This document shows positions 25,028-33,575 of a stretch of 64,000 bases of DNA, piece by piece (within the stretch, counting starts at the first letter, position 1; each line of letters begins with the position of its first letter). The stretch spans positions 1,240,001 through 1,304,000 of the forward strand of contig NZ_JBNAMV010000004.1 of assembly GCF_049705945.1 (NCBI RefSeq). Reading direction: 5' to 3'. This DNA is from Salarchaeum japonicum_A (GTDB lineage Archaea > Halobacteriota > Halobacteria > Halobacteriales > Halobacteriaceae). The notes under the pieces are model-generated. The model was not told the origin of the DNA, searched no databases, and was given only the letters and a program-made list of their open reading frames with translations. The position numbers and the translations under genes were made by a program.

Positions 25028-25231
25028 ATGTCGGAGGATTCCTGCGCGCACTGCGGGGACGACGTGTCGGACGCGCTCGCCCGCACCGTCCGCGTCACGG
25101 TCGACCGCTCCCAGATTGACCAACAGCGCCTCTGCCCGACGTGCTTCGCGGACTGGATCGACCGCTACGAGTCCGAGATGCAACCCGAGGAGCAGACCGT
25201 CGTCGACGACGAGAACATCATCGTCGACTAA
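25028..25231 (+). CDS. Small CPxCG-type zinc-finger protein
   Basis: This 67-residue protein has a CAHCGDDV knuckle at residues 6-9 and CPTCF at about 38-41. The two CxxC pairs are about 30 residues apart and probably bind one zinc ion. The acidic C-terminal tail EEQTVVDDENIIVD is disordered. Haloarchaea encode dozens of such micro-proteins, several with regulatory effects; the role of this one is unknown. A clear TATA box precedes it. It is 30 bases upstream of another small membrane-protein gene. Confidence 0.75.
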   Translation: MSEDSCAHCGDDVSDALARTVRVTVDRSQIDQQRLCPTCFADWIDRYESEMQPEEQTVVDDENIIVD

Positions 25232-25261
25232 TTTACCTACAACCGACGTTTCCGGGAGTGT

Positions 25262-25606
25262 ATGAAACGCCTGCTTCGCATCGTCGCGCTTTACGGCGTC
25301 CTGCTCCCCGGCGTTGTCGTCGCGCTCGCGCTCGCCGTCGCCGCGTTCCAGTCCGTCCCGCCTGGACTCGTCGCGCTCGCGCTCGCCTTCGTGTTTGCCT
25401 CCGTCTCGCTGGTGCTGACGAGCGGCGCGGACGACCATATCGAGAACGCGGAGGCGATGGGGCGGAATCCGATGACCGCCTGGCAAGACCTTCAGGAACA
25501 CGACGAGTGGAACCGCACCTCGCCGCGCATCGTCGCGCTGCGGTCGTTCTTCATCGGCGGATTCGTTATCGCCGGCGCGACGCTCGTCGCAACCTACCTC
25601 GTCTAA
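25262..25606 (+). CDS. Conserved small membrane protein
   Basis: This 114-residue protein has two helices near the N-terminus (about 8-28 and 33-52). A hydrophilic segment follows with an unusual HIENAEAMGRNPMTAWQDL stretch and WNRTSPRIVALRSFF, then a last helix (about 96-113). It looks conserved rather than random, but I do not know the family. It follows the zinc-finger gene by 30 bases on the same strand. Confidence 0.6.
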   Translation: MKRLLRIVALYGVLLPGVVVALALAVAAFQSVPPGLVALALAFVFASVSLVLTSGADDHIENAEAMGRNPMTAWQDLQEHDEWNRTSPRIVALRSFFIGGFVIAGATLVATYLV

Positions 25607-25700
25607 CCCCTTTCCTTCACCTCGAACACCGCTGCATGCGTGCGGTTTTTCTCCACGTTCTCCGAACGAAGCCGACCCCCGGACGGCTACCTAGCGCTCC

Positions 25701-27731
25701 TTACTCCTCGGTGTCCGTCCCGTCCGCTTCGTCGGCCTCGTCATCCGCGCTCAGGCCGTCGTTCGCGGGGCGGTCGAGCGCGCGGTCGGCGTCGCTGTGC
25801 GCGGAGTAGCCGTCGAACCACCGGACGATGCGTTCGAGGCGGTCGACGACGTGCCCGGGTTCGCCCGACCGGGAGAGCTCGTGGCCCTCCCGGGGATACC
25901 GCACGAGGCGGGTGTCGACGCCGTTCTTCTTCATGAAGAGGTAGAACATCTCGCCGTTGTTCACGGGGACGCGGAAGTCGTTGTCCGCGTGCACCACGAG
26001 CGTCGGCGTCTCCACCTGGTCGGCGTACGCGACCGGACTCTGCTCCCAGAGGAAGTCGGGTTCCTCCCAGGGCGTCGTGCCGAAGTCGCCCTCCACGAGC
26101 TTGAACGCGTCCGTGGAACCGTAGAACGAGGAGAGGTCGTAGACGCCGCGCTGCGCGACCGCGCCGTCGAAGTAGTCGGTGTGCCCGACCATCCAGCCGG
26201 TCATGTACCCGCCGAAGGAGCCGCCGGTGACGAACGTGTCCTCGTCGTCCACGTACTCCCTGTCCGCGACTTCGCGGGTACCCGCCATCACGTCGACCAT
26301 CGTCACGTCGCCCCAGTCGCGCTCGATTGCGGTCGCGAAGTCCTCGCCGTACCCCGTCGAACCGCGGGGGTTCGACCAGAAGACGACGTAGCCCGCGGCG
26401 GCGAGCGACTGGAACTCGTGCCACATCGTCCCGGCGGTGCTCCACATCGTGTGCGGGCCGCCGTGAATCTCCACCGCGAGCGGATACTCCTCGTCGGGGT
26501 CGAAGTCCGGCGGCGTGAGCACCCAGCCCTGGATTTCGTCGGCCTCGCCGTTCTCGAACCACAGTTCTTCAGGCTCCGAGACGGCGCGCTCGTCGAGGTA
26601 GTCGCTGTTCAGCCGCGTCAAGCGGACTTCCTCCGCGCCGCCGGGCGTCGCGGCGAACACGTCGCCGGGATGGTCCCACTCGGACTGCGTGAACGCCACC
26701 GCGTCCGTCGACACGGAGAACCCGTCGATGTGTCCGCCGGTGTCAAGCACGGTCTCGACACCCGAATCGGTGGTGCGCCGCAGCGTCACGCGGCCCTCGT
26801 CGGGCGTCGCGAAGTACAGCGAGTCGCCGCTGAACTCCATGCCGAGCGCGCTCACCGTCCGGTCGATGTCGTCGGTGACGGTCTCTGTGTCCCCGGTTTC
26901 GAGGTCGAACACGTCGATTTCGGACTGGCGCATCGACGCGTTCTCCAGCGGCGTCCACGTGTACGCGAGCCGTTCCGGGGTGGCGGCGAGCGTCGGCAGC
27001 CAGCCCGTCGCCTCGGTCACCGTCTCCGTCGCCTCTTCGTCGAGGTCGTAGGCGTCCACGTCGAACGTCATCGAGTCGTCCGGGTTCTCGCCGCGCTTCA
27101 CGGCGAAGTAGACGGTGCTCGCGTCACCCCACGTCGCGGAGACGTGGTCGAGGTCGTCCTCGGTGAGTCGGGATAGTTCGTCGGTGTCGGTGTCGAGGAC
27201 GTAGACGTGGCTGCGGGCGTCGTCGATGTAGCGCGCGCCGGCGCGGTAGACGTGCCGGTCGATGACGCGCGGGTCCGGCGGGTCGCGCTCGTACTCCTCG
27301 TCGGGGAGTTCGAGGTCGATGCCGTCCTCGCGCTCGGTCTCGGTCACCGACTGCGTGAACAGGAGGCGTTCGCCGTCCGGACTCCACTCGGGGTTCGAGA
27401 CGCCGCCCGGCACGTCCGTCACGCGCCGCGCCTCGCCCCCGGTCGTCGGGAGAATCCAGAGCTGGGGGCGGTCGTCGTCCCCACCCCGGGTGCTGACGAA
27501 CGCGAGCCGGTCGCCCGACGGCGACCACCGCGGCTGGGAGTCCGCGCCCTCGCCGGTCGTGAACTGCCGCGGCTCCCCGCCGCCCACGGGCACTACGTGC
27601 ACGGTGGCGTCGTAGGACTCGTCGTCCTCGGGGACCCGTCGGACGAACGCCACCCGGTCCCCGTCCGGGGACACCCGGGGGTCGCTCGGCTTCGCGATGT
27701 CGTGATACTCGCTCGCACGAATCCGATTCAT
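25701..27731 (-). CDS. S9-family serine peptidase (acylaminoacyl-peptidase-like)
   Basis: This 676-residue protein has an N-terminal beta-propeller (about residues 1-400) with WD40-like PD40 repeats, e.g. DPRVSPDGDRVAFV, QPRWSPSGDRLAFV and NPEWSPDGERLLFT. A C-terminal alpha/beta hydrolase follows. The nucleophile is in VTGGSFGGYMTGW, the aspartate in HADNDFRVPV and the histidine in PREGHELS. No signal peptide is seen, so it is probably a cytoplasmic oligopeptidase. The true start is the ATG at 27731 (MNRIRASEYHDIAKPSDP); upstream frame is basic shadow. The C-terminal 30 residues are acidic. Confidence 0.93.
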   Translation of the reverse strand: MNRIRASEYHDIAKPSDPRVSPDGDRVAFVRRVPEDDESYDATVHVVPVGGGEPRQFTTGEGADSQPRWSPSGDRLAFVSTRGGDDDRPQLWILPTTGGEARRVTDVPGGVSNPEWSPDGERLLFTQSVTETEREDGIDLELPDEEYERDPPDPRVIDRHVYRAGARYIDDARSHVYVLDTDTDELSRLTEDDLDHVSATWGDASTVYFAVKRGENPDDSMTFDVDAYDLDEEATETVTEATGWLPTLAATPERLAYTWTPLENASMRQSEIDVFDLETGDTETVTDDIDRTVSALGMEFSGDSLYFATPDEGRVTLRRTTDSGVETVLDTGGHIDGFSVSTDAVAFTQSEWDHPGDVFAATPGGAEEVRLTRLNSDYLDERAVSEPEELWFENGEADEIQGWVLTPPDFDPDEEYPLAVEIHGGPHTMWSTAGTMWHEFQSLAAAGYVVFWSNPRGSTGYGEDFATAIERDWGDVTMVDVMAGTREVADREYVDDEDTFVTGGSFGGYMTGWMVGHTDYFDGAVAQRGVYDLSSFYGSTDAFKLVEGDFGTTPWEEPDFLWEQSPVAYADQVETPTLVVHADNDFRVPVNNGEMFYLFMKKNGVDTRLVRYPREGHELSRSGEPGHVVDRLERIVRWFDGYSAHSDADRALDRPANDGLSADDEADEADGTDTEE

Positions 27732-27775
27732 ACCATCGCGTGGGAACCCGACACAAAGGACATTTCGGTTCGAAA

Positions 27776-27808
27776 CTACTCGATATCCGCGCGCCCGCTC
27801 GTCGCGTC
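27776..27808 (-). pseudogene. Displaced remnant of the yigZ-like gene 3' end
   Basis: The minus strand here reads DATSGRADIE and a TAG stop. The functional YigZ-like protein ends DATSGRADIA with TGA about 70 bases upstream on the same strand. The first 14 bases are identical in both copies; after that the changes are third-position synonyms (GGA/GGG, CGA/CGC, GCA/GCG, GAC/GAT) until the last codon. The 71 bases between hold an imperfect 13-14-base inverted repeat (27814-27827 with 27838-27850). Such a pattern suggests that the gene end was replaced by a recoded copy on an inserted piece of DNA. Confidence 0.75.
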
Positions 27809-27879
27809 GGACCGTTTGCCGGCGGTCTCGCGCGCTCGACCGCCGCAAACCCTCCACGAAAAGCCGCTCTCTCACACCG

Positions 27880-28551
27880 TCACGCGATGTCTGCTCGTCC
27901 GCTCGTCGCGTCCCGAAGTCGGTCCCGGAGCGCGTCCGCGTCCTCGACCGCGACGGTCACGTCGAACGCCACGTCCTCGCCGTACTCGGCGTCGAACGCG
28001 CAGTCCGCGGATTCGAGGATGCCGCGAACCGTCCCCGAATCATCGTACGCCACCGCCACCGAGAACGACTCCTGCGGGCGCTCCGTGACCGTTCCCGCGT
28101 CCGCAATCACGTCCTTCACCGCCTTCGAGTACGCCCGCACCAATCCGCCCACGCCGAGGTTCGTCCCGCCGTAGTACCGCGTCACCACCACCACGACGTT
28201 CTCCAACTCCTCGCCCTGCAGGACGTTCAACGCCGGCTTTCCCGACGACCCCGACGGTTCCCCGTCGTCGCTCTGGTACTCCCGCAACATGTACTGGCCT
28301 CCCGGGCCGCCCGACTCGCGGCTGTCGCCGCTCGTCGCTCCGCCGCCTCGTCCGGGGCCGCCCTGCTCTACCCGTACCCGGTACGCGGGTACGTTGTGCG
28401 TCGCGTCGTCGTACTCCGCGCGAACGGCGTCGATGAACGCCTCCGCGTCCTCGGTCGTGGCGGCGCGACGGATGTGGCCGATGAACTCGGACCCCCGCAC
28501 CTCGAACGACGCCTGTCCGGGGTTCGCGACAGTCAGATACGACGCCGGCAT
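27880..28551 (-). CDS. YigZ/IMPACT-family protein
   Basis: This 223-residue protein shows the UPF0029 N-terminal IMPACT domain: SFEVRGSEFIGHIRRA, then DATHNVPAYRV, then SDDGEPSGSSGKPALNVL and VVVVVTRYYGGTNLGVGGLVRAYSKA. The C-terminal domain (about 150-215) is the DUF1949-type ferredoxin-like fold. A Gly-rich insert (GGPGRGGGATSGDSRESGG) after about residue 64 is unusual for the family. Eukaryotic IMPACT regulates GCN2; the archaeal role is unknown. Its ATG overlaps the ACT gene stop by one base. A displaced copy of its last ten codons lies downstream. Confidence 0.9.
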   Translation of the reverse strand: MPASYLTVANPGQASFEVRGSEFIGHIRRAATTEDAEAFIDAVRAEYDDATHNVPAYRVRVEQGGPGRGGGATSGDSRESGGPGGQYMLREYQSDDGEPSGSSGKPALNVLQGEELENVVVVVTRYYGGTNLGVGGLVRAYSKAVKDVIADAGTVTERPQESFSVAVAYDDSGTVRGILESADCAFDAEYGEDVAFDVTVAVEDADALRDRLRDATSGRADIA

Positions 28552-29054
28552 CAGGACAGTTCGACCGACCGCACGAAGTCGAGGTTCATCAGGTCGGTGA
28601 CGAGGTCGCCGGGAAGCGTCTCGTCGGTGACGAGGTAGAGCCGTGGTTCGTCCGTGAACTCGGGGTCCTCGCTGATTGTCTGGCGGATGCTGATGTCGTA
28701 CTCGGCGACGAGGCTCGTGACCTGCGCGACGATACCGGACTCGTCGGCGTCGTTCACGGCGATGGTTATCACTGTCAGGTCGAGGACGGGCGCGAGGTCC
28801 ATCAGGCTCGGAATCTGACTGATGTTCCGGAAGATGCGGGTGAGGTCGTCGTCCGCGAGAATCGCGTCTGTCGTCGAGTCCACGACCCGCCGGTCGACGC
28901 CGGCCTCCTGCGCTATCTGCGTGTAGGGGATTTCGATGTCACCGGAGACGACGCGGCCCTCGTCGTTCACGGAGAACCCGCGTTCGAGCAGGAGGCGGAT
29001 GACGGCCTGCTGGCCGGGGCTTCCCTCGAACTTTTCGAGTATCTCGTCGAACAT
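28551..29054 (-). CDS. HTH and ACT-domain regulator of amino-acid metabolism
   Basis: This 167-residue protein has an N-terminal winged-helix-like part (residues about 15-75: GSPGQQAVIRLLLERGFSVND and IPYTQIAQEAGVDRRVVDSTTDAIL) and a C-terminal ACT domain (about 93-165: DLTVITIAVNDADESGIVAQVTSLVAEYDISIRQTISED). Placed between hisB and yigZ in a hisA-hisB operon with no spacing, it may sense an amino acid and regulate these genes. Direct DNA binding is an inference. Confidence 0.85.
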   Translation of the reverse strand: MFDEILEKFEGSPGQQAVIRLLLERGFSVNDEGRVVSGDIEIPYTQIAQEAGVDRRVVDSTTDAILADDDLTRIFRNISQIPSLMDLAPVLDLTVITIAVNDADESGIVAQVTSLVAEYDISIRQTISEDPEFTDEPRLYLVTDETLPGDLVTDLMNLDFVRSVELS

Positions 29055-29642
29055 CTACAGTTGGCCTTTCGTGCTCGCGACGCCCTGCCGTCGGTCGTCC
29101 ACGCGGGTCGCGTCGTCCAGCGCGCGAGCGACGGCCTTGAACAGCGCCTCTATCTCGTGGTGGGCGTTCTCGCCCGCGACCTCGACGTGGAGCGTCGCGT
29201 CGGCGTTCGTCGCGAACGACCGGAAGAAGTGCCGCGCCATCACGCTCGTGAACTCGCCGACGGACGCCTGACTGAACTCCCCGCTGAATTCGTAGAGCGG
29301 GCGACCGGAGAGGTCGAGGACGACGCTCGCGACGGCTTCGTCGAGGGGGACGCGGCGGTCCGCGAACCGCTCCAGGCCCGACTTGTCGCCGAGCGCGTCC
29401 GCGAACGCGCGCCCGAGGACGATACCCACGTCCTCGACGGTGTGGTGGTCGTCGATGTCGAGGTCGCCCACACAGGAGACCGTGAGGTCGAACAGGCCGT
29501 GTTTCGCGAACGACTCCAGCATGTGGTCGAAGAAGCCGACGCCGGTGTCGACCTCGCTCTCCCCGGTTCCGTCCACGTCGAGCGCGACCTCGATTTCGGT
29601 CTCGGCGGTCGCGCGTGCGACGCTCGCGCTTCTCTCGCTCAT
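29055..29642 (-). CDS. hisB: Imidazoleglycerol-phosphate dehydratase
   Basis: This 195-residue mono-functional HisB carries out step six of histidine synthesis. Metal-binding motifs are GFFDHMLESFAKHG, DDHHTVEDVGIVLG (first HH) and GENAHHEIEALFKAVARAL (second HH); SGRPLYEF and FFRSFATNADATLHVE also fit. The start at 29642 (MSERSASVARATAETEI) is chosen over an ATG eight codons upstream with an arginine-rich leader. The gene is 30 bases downstream of hisA and abuts the ACT gene exactly. Confidence 0.95.
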   Translation of the reverse strand: MSERSASVARATAETEIEVALDVDGTGESEVDTGVGFFDHMLESFAKHGLFDLTVSCVGDLDIDDHHTVEDVGIVLGRAFADALGDKSGLERFADRRVPLDEAVASVVLDLSGRPLYEFSGEFSQASVGEFTSVMARHFFRSFATNADATLHVEVAGENAHHEIEALFKAVARALDDATRVDDRRQGVASTKGQL

Positions 29643-29672
29643 ACCCCTCCTTCGACGCCGCCCCACAAGGGT

Positions 29673-30401
29673 CTAGCGCTGCCCGACGGCGTCCTGCGCC
29701 TCGCGGAGCGTGAAGTTCCCCTCGTACAGCGCGGTGCCGACGACGGCGGCGGCCGCGCCCGCGTCCCTCGTCGCGACAACGTCCTCGACGGTGGCGACGC
29801 CGCCCGACGCGACGACTGGGATGTCGACGGCGCTCGCGACGCGCTCGATTTCCTCGGTTCGTACGCCCGCTTCCTGTCCCTCCACGTCCACGTCGGTGAA
29901 CAGGATGCCGGACGCACCGAGGTCCTCGTAGCGCTCCGCGGCGTCCGCGGGGTCGAGTCCCGTCCCCTCCGTCCAGCCGGAGACGACGACCTCGCCGTCC
30001 TTCGCGTCGAGGCTGACGAGCACGCCGTCGGGATAGCTGTTCGTCACGACATCCACGATTCCGGGGTCCTCGACGGCCGCCGTCCCGAGGATGACGCGGT
30101 CCACGCCGAGCCGGAGGAGGCTCATCGCGTCCGCCGCGGTGCGCACGCCGCCGCCGAGCTGGACGTCCACGTCGACCGCCGCGAGGATGGCTTCGACGGC
30201 GTCCGCGTTCTTTCGCTCGCCCTCGAACGCACCGTCCAAATCGACGAGGTGCAAGGTGTCTGCGCCCGCGTCCACCCAGTTCTCGGCGGCGGCGAGCGGG
30301 CCGCCGTACGTCTTCCCGGTGCCGCGCTCCCCCTGCACTAACTGCACGACCTCCCCGTCCTGCATGTCCACGGCGGGGACGACCTCGAAGGACTCGAACA
30401 T
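29673..30401 (-). CDS. hisA: ProFAR isomerase (HisA)
   Basis: This 242-residue TIM barrel carries out the Amadori rearrangement of ProFAR to PRFAR. Characteristic are VVPAVDMQDGEVVQLVQGERGT (catalytic Asp about 12), LHLVDLDGAF, VQLGGGVRT, VILGTAAVEDP, the second catalytic Asp in LFTDVDVEGQEAG and VVASGGVAT. It leads the hisA-hisB-ACT-yigZ operon. hisI is 3 kb away on the other strand; other his genes are not in the window. Confidence 0.96.
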   Translation of the reverse strand: MFESFEVVPAVDMQDGEVVQLVQGERGTGKTYGGPLAAAENWVDAGADTLHLVDLDGAFEGERKNADAVEAILAAVDVDVQLGGGVRTAADAMSLLRLGVDRVILGTAAVEDPGIVDVVTNSYPDGVLVSLDAKDGEVVVSGWTEGTGLDPADAAERYEDLGASGILFTDVDVEGQEAGVRTEEIERVASAVDIPVVASGGVATVEDVVATRDAGAAAAVVGTALYEGNFTLREAQDAVGQR

Positions 30402-30482
30402 ACCCGGAGTTCGAACCCGACCGGGAAAAACGCCGCCGGTTTTTCGGGGGGTTGAAACGCCGCCATCGACTATGCCGGGTAG

Positions 30483-31637
30483 ATGGAACTGCTCCTTATC
30501 GTCGGTCTCGCGGTCGCCGCGTTCGTCGGTTTCAACATCGGCGGGTCGTCGACGGGCGTCGCGTTCGGGCCCGCCGTCGGGAGTAACGTCGTCTCCAAAC
30601 TCGGTGCCGCCGGCCTCATGACGGGGTTCGCGTTACTCGGCGGGTGGACGGTCGGCCGGAACGTCATCGACACGATGGGCGGCGACATCGTTCCCGCGGA
30701 CACGTTCACGCTCGCCGCGTCCGTCGGCGTCCTCTTCTTCGTCGGCCTCGCGCTCCTCATTTCGAACACGTTCGGCGTTCCCGCGTCCACCTCCATGACC
30801 GCCGTCGGCGCTATCGCCGGATTGGGCGTCGCCTCGGGCACGCTCGACTGGGCCGTCATGGGCGAAATCGTCGTCTGGTGGCTCGTCGCCCCGATTCTCG
30901 CGTTCTGGCTGTGCGCGGTCATCGGCCGCTACCTCTACCCCTACCTCGACGCCGCCTTCCCCATCGAGAAGTCCGAACGCTCCGTCGTCTACCTGGAGGG
31001 CGGACGGCCGCGCATCGCCGACGACGCCACCGGCCGCGAACTCCTCGCGAGCGCGCTCGTCGTCGTCATCGGCTGTTACATGGCGTTCTCCGCCGGCGCG
31101 TCCAACGTCGCGAACGCCGTCGCGCCGCTCGTCGGGAGCGACGCCATCACCGCCAGCAGCGGCGTCCTCCTCGCTGGCGCGGCTATTGGCGTCGGTGCGT
31201 TCACCATCGCCCGCCGCACCCTCGACACCGTCGGTAACGACCTCACCGACCTCCCCCTGCTCGCCGCGCTCATCGTCGAAGTCGTCTCAGCCTCCCTCAT
31301 CACCTTCCTCTCCGTCATCGGCATCCCCGCTAGCCTCGCCGTCTCCGCCACCATGTGCATCGTCGGCCTCGGCTGGGGGCGCGCCACCCGCACCGTGAAA
31401 GCGACCGACGTGGCGCGCGGGGACGTGGACGCGAAAGTCAGCATGAACGCGCTCGCCGCCGACCGCCCCGACGAAGTCCCCGCGATGGGCGAGGAGGACC
31501 CGGACGAACTCGTCGCGAGCGACCTCTTCGACCCATCTACCACCGCACGCGTCGTCATGCTCTGGGTGCTCACCCCCTCTATCGCCGCCGCCGCGTCCTG
31601 GGGACTGTTCACCCTGATACCGCTTTACACGCCCTGA
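30483..31637 (+). CDS. PiT-family inorganic phosphate transporter (copy 2)
   Basis: This 384-residue membrane protein has about ten helices. Here both PiT motifs are close to consensus: GFNIGGSSTGVAFGPAVGSN in the N-terminal repeat and MAFSAGASNVANAVAPLVGS in the second, with NTFGVPASTSMTAVGAI and IGIPASLAVSATMCIVG as the paired substrate loops. It has a cytoplasmic central loop (about 155-190) and a second loop near 310-350. It is clearly diverged from the PiT copy at 22 kb, which suggests different affinity or ion. Divergent from hisA. Confidence 0.93.
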   Translation: MELLLIVGLAVAAFVGFNIGGSSTGVAFGPAVGSNVVSKLGAAGLMTGFALLGGWTVGRNVIDTMGGDIVPADTFTLAASVGVLFFVGLALLISNTFGVPASTSMTAVGAIAGLGVASGTLDWAVMGEIVVWWLVAPILAFWLCAVIGRYLYPYLDAAFPIEKSERSVVYLEGGRPRIADDATGRELLASALVVVIGCYMAFSAGASNVANAVAPLVGSDAITASSGVLLAGAAIGVGAFTIARRTLDTVGNDLTDLPLLAALIVEVVSASLITFLSVIGIPASLAVSATMCIVGLGWGRATRTVKATDVARGDVDAKVSMNALAADRPDEVPAMGEEDPDELVASDLFDPSTTARVVMLWVLTPSIAAAASWGLFTLIPLYTP

Positions 31638-31689
31638 GGGCGGACGTATCCCACAAGCCATATGCCTCCGGCCGTAGAACCGTCGGATG

Positions 31690-32079
31690 ATGCCAACCGT
31701 CGAATACCTCAACTACGAAGTGCTGGACGACCACGGCTGGGATATCGAGGACGACGACCTCTTCGAGAAGGCCGCCGACGCCGGTCTCGACGCCGAGGAC
31801 TACGGCGAACTCGACGTGCCGCAGGGCGGCTACATCCTCGAATCCGCCGAAGCACAGGGCTACGACTGGCCGTTCTCGTGCCGCGCCGGTGCGTGCGCGA
31901 ACTGCGCTGCCATCCTCAAGGAGGGCGAGATCAACATGGACATGCAGCAGATCCTCTCCGACGAGGAGGTCGAGGAGAAGAACGTCCGCCTCACCTGCAT
32001 CGGCAGCCCCGAAGCGGAGGAAGTCAAGATCGTCTACAACGCGAAGCACCTCGACTACCTCCAGAACCGCGTCATCTAA
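31690..32079 (+). CDS. fer: Halophilic plant-type 2Fe-2S ferredoxin
   Basis: This 129-residue ferredoxin has the haloarchaeal acidic N-terminal insertion (DDHGWDIEDDDLFEKAADAG), followed by the plant-type core. The cluster ligands are CRAGACANC and the distant cysteine in RLTCIGSP. It is very close to the classic Halobacterium ferredoxin, including the PTVEYLNYE start and the KHLDYLQNRVI end. It is the electron acceptor of pyruvate and 2-oxoglutarate:ferredoxin oxidoreductases. The second of two tandem ATGs (31690) is taken as start because the mature protein of the family begins PTVEY. Confidence 0.96.
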   Translation: MPTVEYLNYEVLDDHGWDIEDDDLFEKAADAGLDAEDYGELDVPQGGYILESAEAQGYDWPFSCRAGACANCAAILKEGEINMDMQQILSDEEVEEKNVRLTCIGSPEAEEVKIVYNAKHLDYLQNRVI

Positions 32080-32224
32080 CGCGGCAACGTCGGTTCGCGG
32101 GACGGGGGTTCCGTGAATCCCTTCGGACGCGTCCAGCTTCTCACTTCTTTCACTCGCTCGTAGCCGCTGGCTCGACGGTCACGGGGAGTAACGCCTAACA
32201 CGCCGGACCGCGCTCGTTGAGGTA

Positions 32225-33193
32225 GTGTACGCGACGCTTCCCGACCTCCTTCGATTGCTGTTCGTTCCGGCGTTGGCGTGGGCGGCCTACCACGACGTGC
32301 GCGTGCGGCGGGTGCCGAACGAACTCTGGTATCCGTTCGTCGCGCTCGGCCTCGGCCTGTTGGCGTGGGAGTACGTGCTGGTCGAGCGGACGACCCTGTT
32401 CCTCGTGCGGGCGGCGGTGAGTCTGCTGGTGATTCCGCTGGCGTACGCGTTCTGGTTCATCGGCGGGTTCGGCGGCGCTGACTTCAAGGCGTTCTGCGTC
32501 GTCGCCTTGCTCTACCCGACGTATCCGAGTTATTACGTCGCGGACCTCGCGCTCCCGCTGGTTCGCACCCAACTGGGCGTGTTCTCGGTGACGGTGGTGA
32601 CGAACGCGATGCTCGCGAGTCTCGGGTATCCGCTCGCGCTCGCGGTGCGGAACGCGCTCACCGGCGTGTTCTCCCGGTTGATGTTCGTCGGACGGCCGGT
32701 CACGAGCCATCAGTTGGCGGAGGCGCACGGCACTCTCCTCGAAACACCGGACGGGTTCTCGCGCGGCGGTCTCGATCTGGACGCGCTCCGGATGTACCTG
32801 CGGTGGCGCGGCGTCACGCTCGGCCAACTGCTCGCGCATCCCGAGCGCTACCGCGACCCCGCGACCGTCCCTGAAGAAACGAACGAACCAGGGGACGGCT
32901 CCGTGACGACGGAGGCAATCTCGGCGCCCACCTCCGAACCGATGCCGGGCGAGGCCGCGGGCGGGTACGACGACCCGTGGGGGGCGGCGCGCTTCCTCGA
33001 CGACATTGACTCCACGGCGTACGGCACCACGCCCGGGAAACTCCGGGACGGCCTCGACGTCATCACGAGCCAGGAGCGCGTCTGGATAACGCCCGGCGTC
33101 CCATTCATCGTCCCGCTGTTCGTCGGATTGTTGCTCGCGCTCACCGCCGGCGACCTCCTGTTCGCCCTGATGCGCCTCATCGGCCTCGTGTAG
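32225..33193 (+). CDS. A24-family prepilin/preflagellin peptidase (PibD/FlaK-like)
   Basis: This 322-residue membrane aspartyl protease starts with GTG. The two catalytic aspartates are in AAYHDVRVRRVPNELW (about residue 22) and in the GxGD-type GGFGGADFKAF (about residue 85). About six helices are predicted, the last near the C-terminus. A long hydrophilic insert of about 125 residues (about 155-280) separates the helices, much more than in FlaK (about 230 residues). It cleaves class III signal peptides of archaellins and pilins in related organisms. No pilin genes adjoin it. Confidence 0.85.
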   Translation: MYATLPDLLRLLFVPALAWAAYHDVRVRRVPNELWYPFVALGLGLLAWEYVLVERTTLFLVRAAVSLLVIPLAYAFWFIGGFGGADFKAFCVVALLYPTYPSYYVADLALPLVRTQLGVFSVTVVTNAMLASLGYPLALAVRNALTGVFSRLMFVGRPVTSHQLAEAHGTLLETPDGFSRGGLDLDALRMYLRWRGVTLGQLLAHPERYRDPATVPEETNEPGDGSVTTEAISAPTSEPMPGEAAGGYDDPWGAARFLDDIDSTAYGTTPGKLRDGLDVITSQERVWITPGVPFIVPLFVGLLLALTAGDLLFALMRLIGLV

Positions 33194-33229
33194 GGAAACG
33201 CCCTTGGCGGTTCGACCGAACCCACGAAC

Positions 33230-33538
33230 ATGGCCATCGACCGACACGACGCCCTCGCGGGCGTCGTCGCCCTCCTCGGACTCGCCGTCCTCGCGTACTC
33301 GGTCCTCGTCCTGTTCACGCCGCTACTCGGCGGTATCGTCGCGCTCGCGTGCCTCACCGTGGCCGCGCTCGTTCGCGCCCGCGACACCGAACACGCCGCC
33401 GTCGTCGCCGCGCTCGCCCTGCTCGTCCTCCTCGTCACGCTGGTGACCGGCACGCTCTACGGCCTCCTGCTCGCGCTGATTCTCGCCGTCGTCTGCTACG
33501 TCGGCTGGCGCGTCGTCACGGGACGCACCGAGGGCTGA
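33230..33538 (+). CDS. Small membrane protein of unknown function
   Basis: This 102-residue hydrophobic protein has four predicted helices: about 8-28, 30-46, 56-72 and 76-94, with short charged loops (RARDTEH, GRTEG). I do not recognise a family. It sits between the peptidase and hisI in the same direction, with 36-37-base gaps. Confidence 0.55.
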   Translation: MAIDRHDALAGVVALLGLAVLAYSVLVLFTPLLGGIVALACLTVAALVRARDTEHAAVVAALALLVLLVTLVTGTLYGLLLALILAVVCYVGWRVVTGRTEG

Positions 33539-33575
33539 CAGAAAGACTATCCGTCCCAGCACCGTCGAATCGGGT

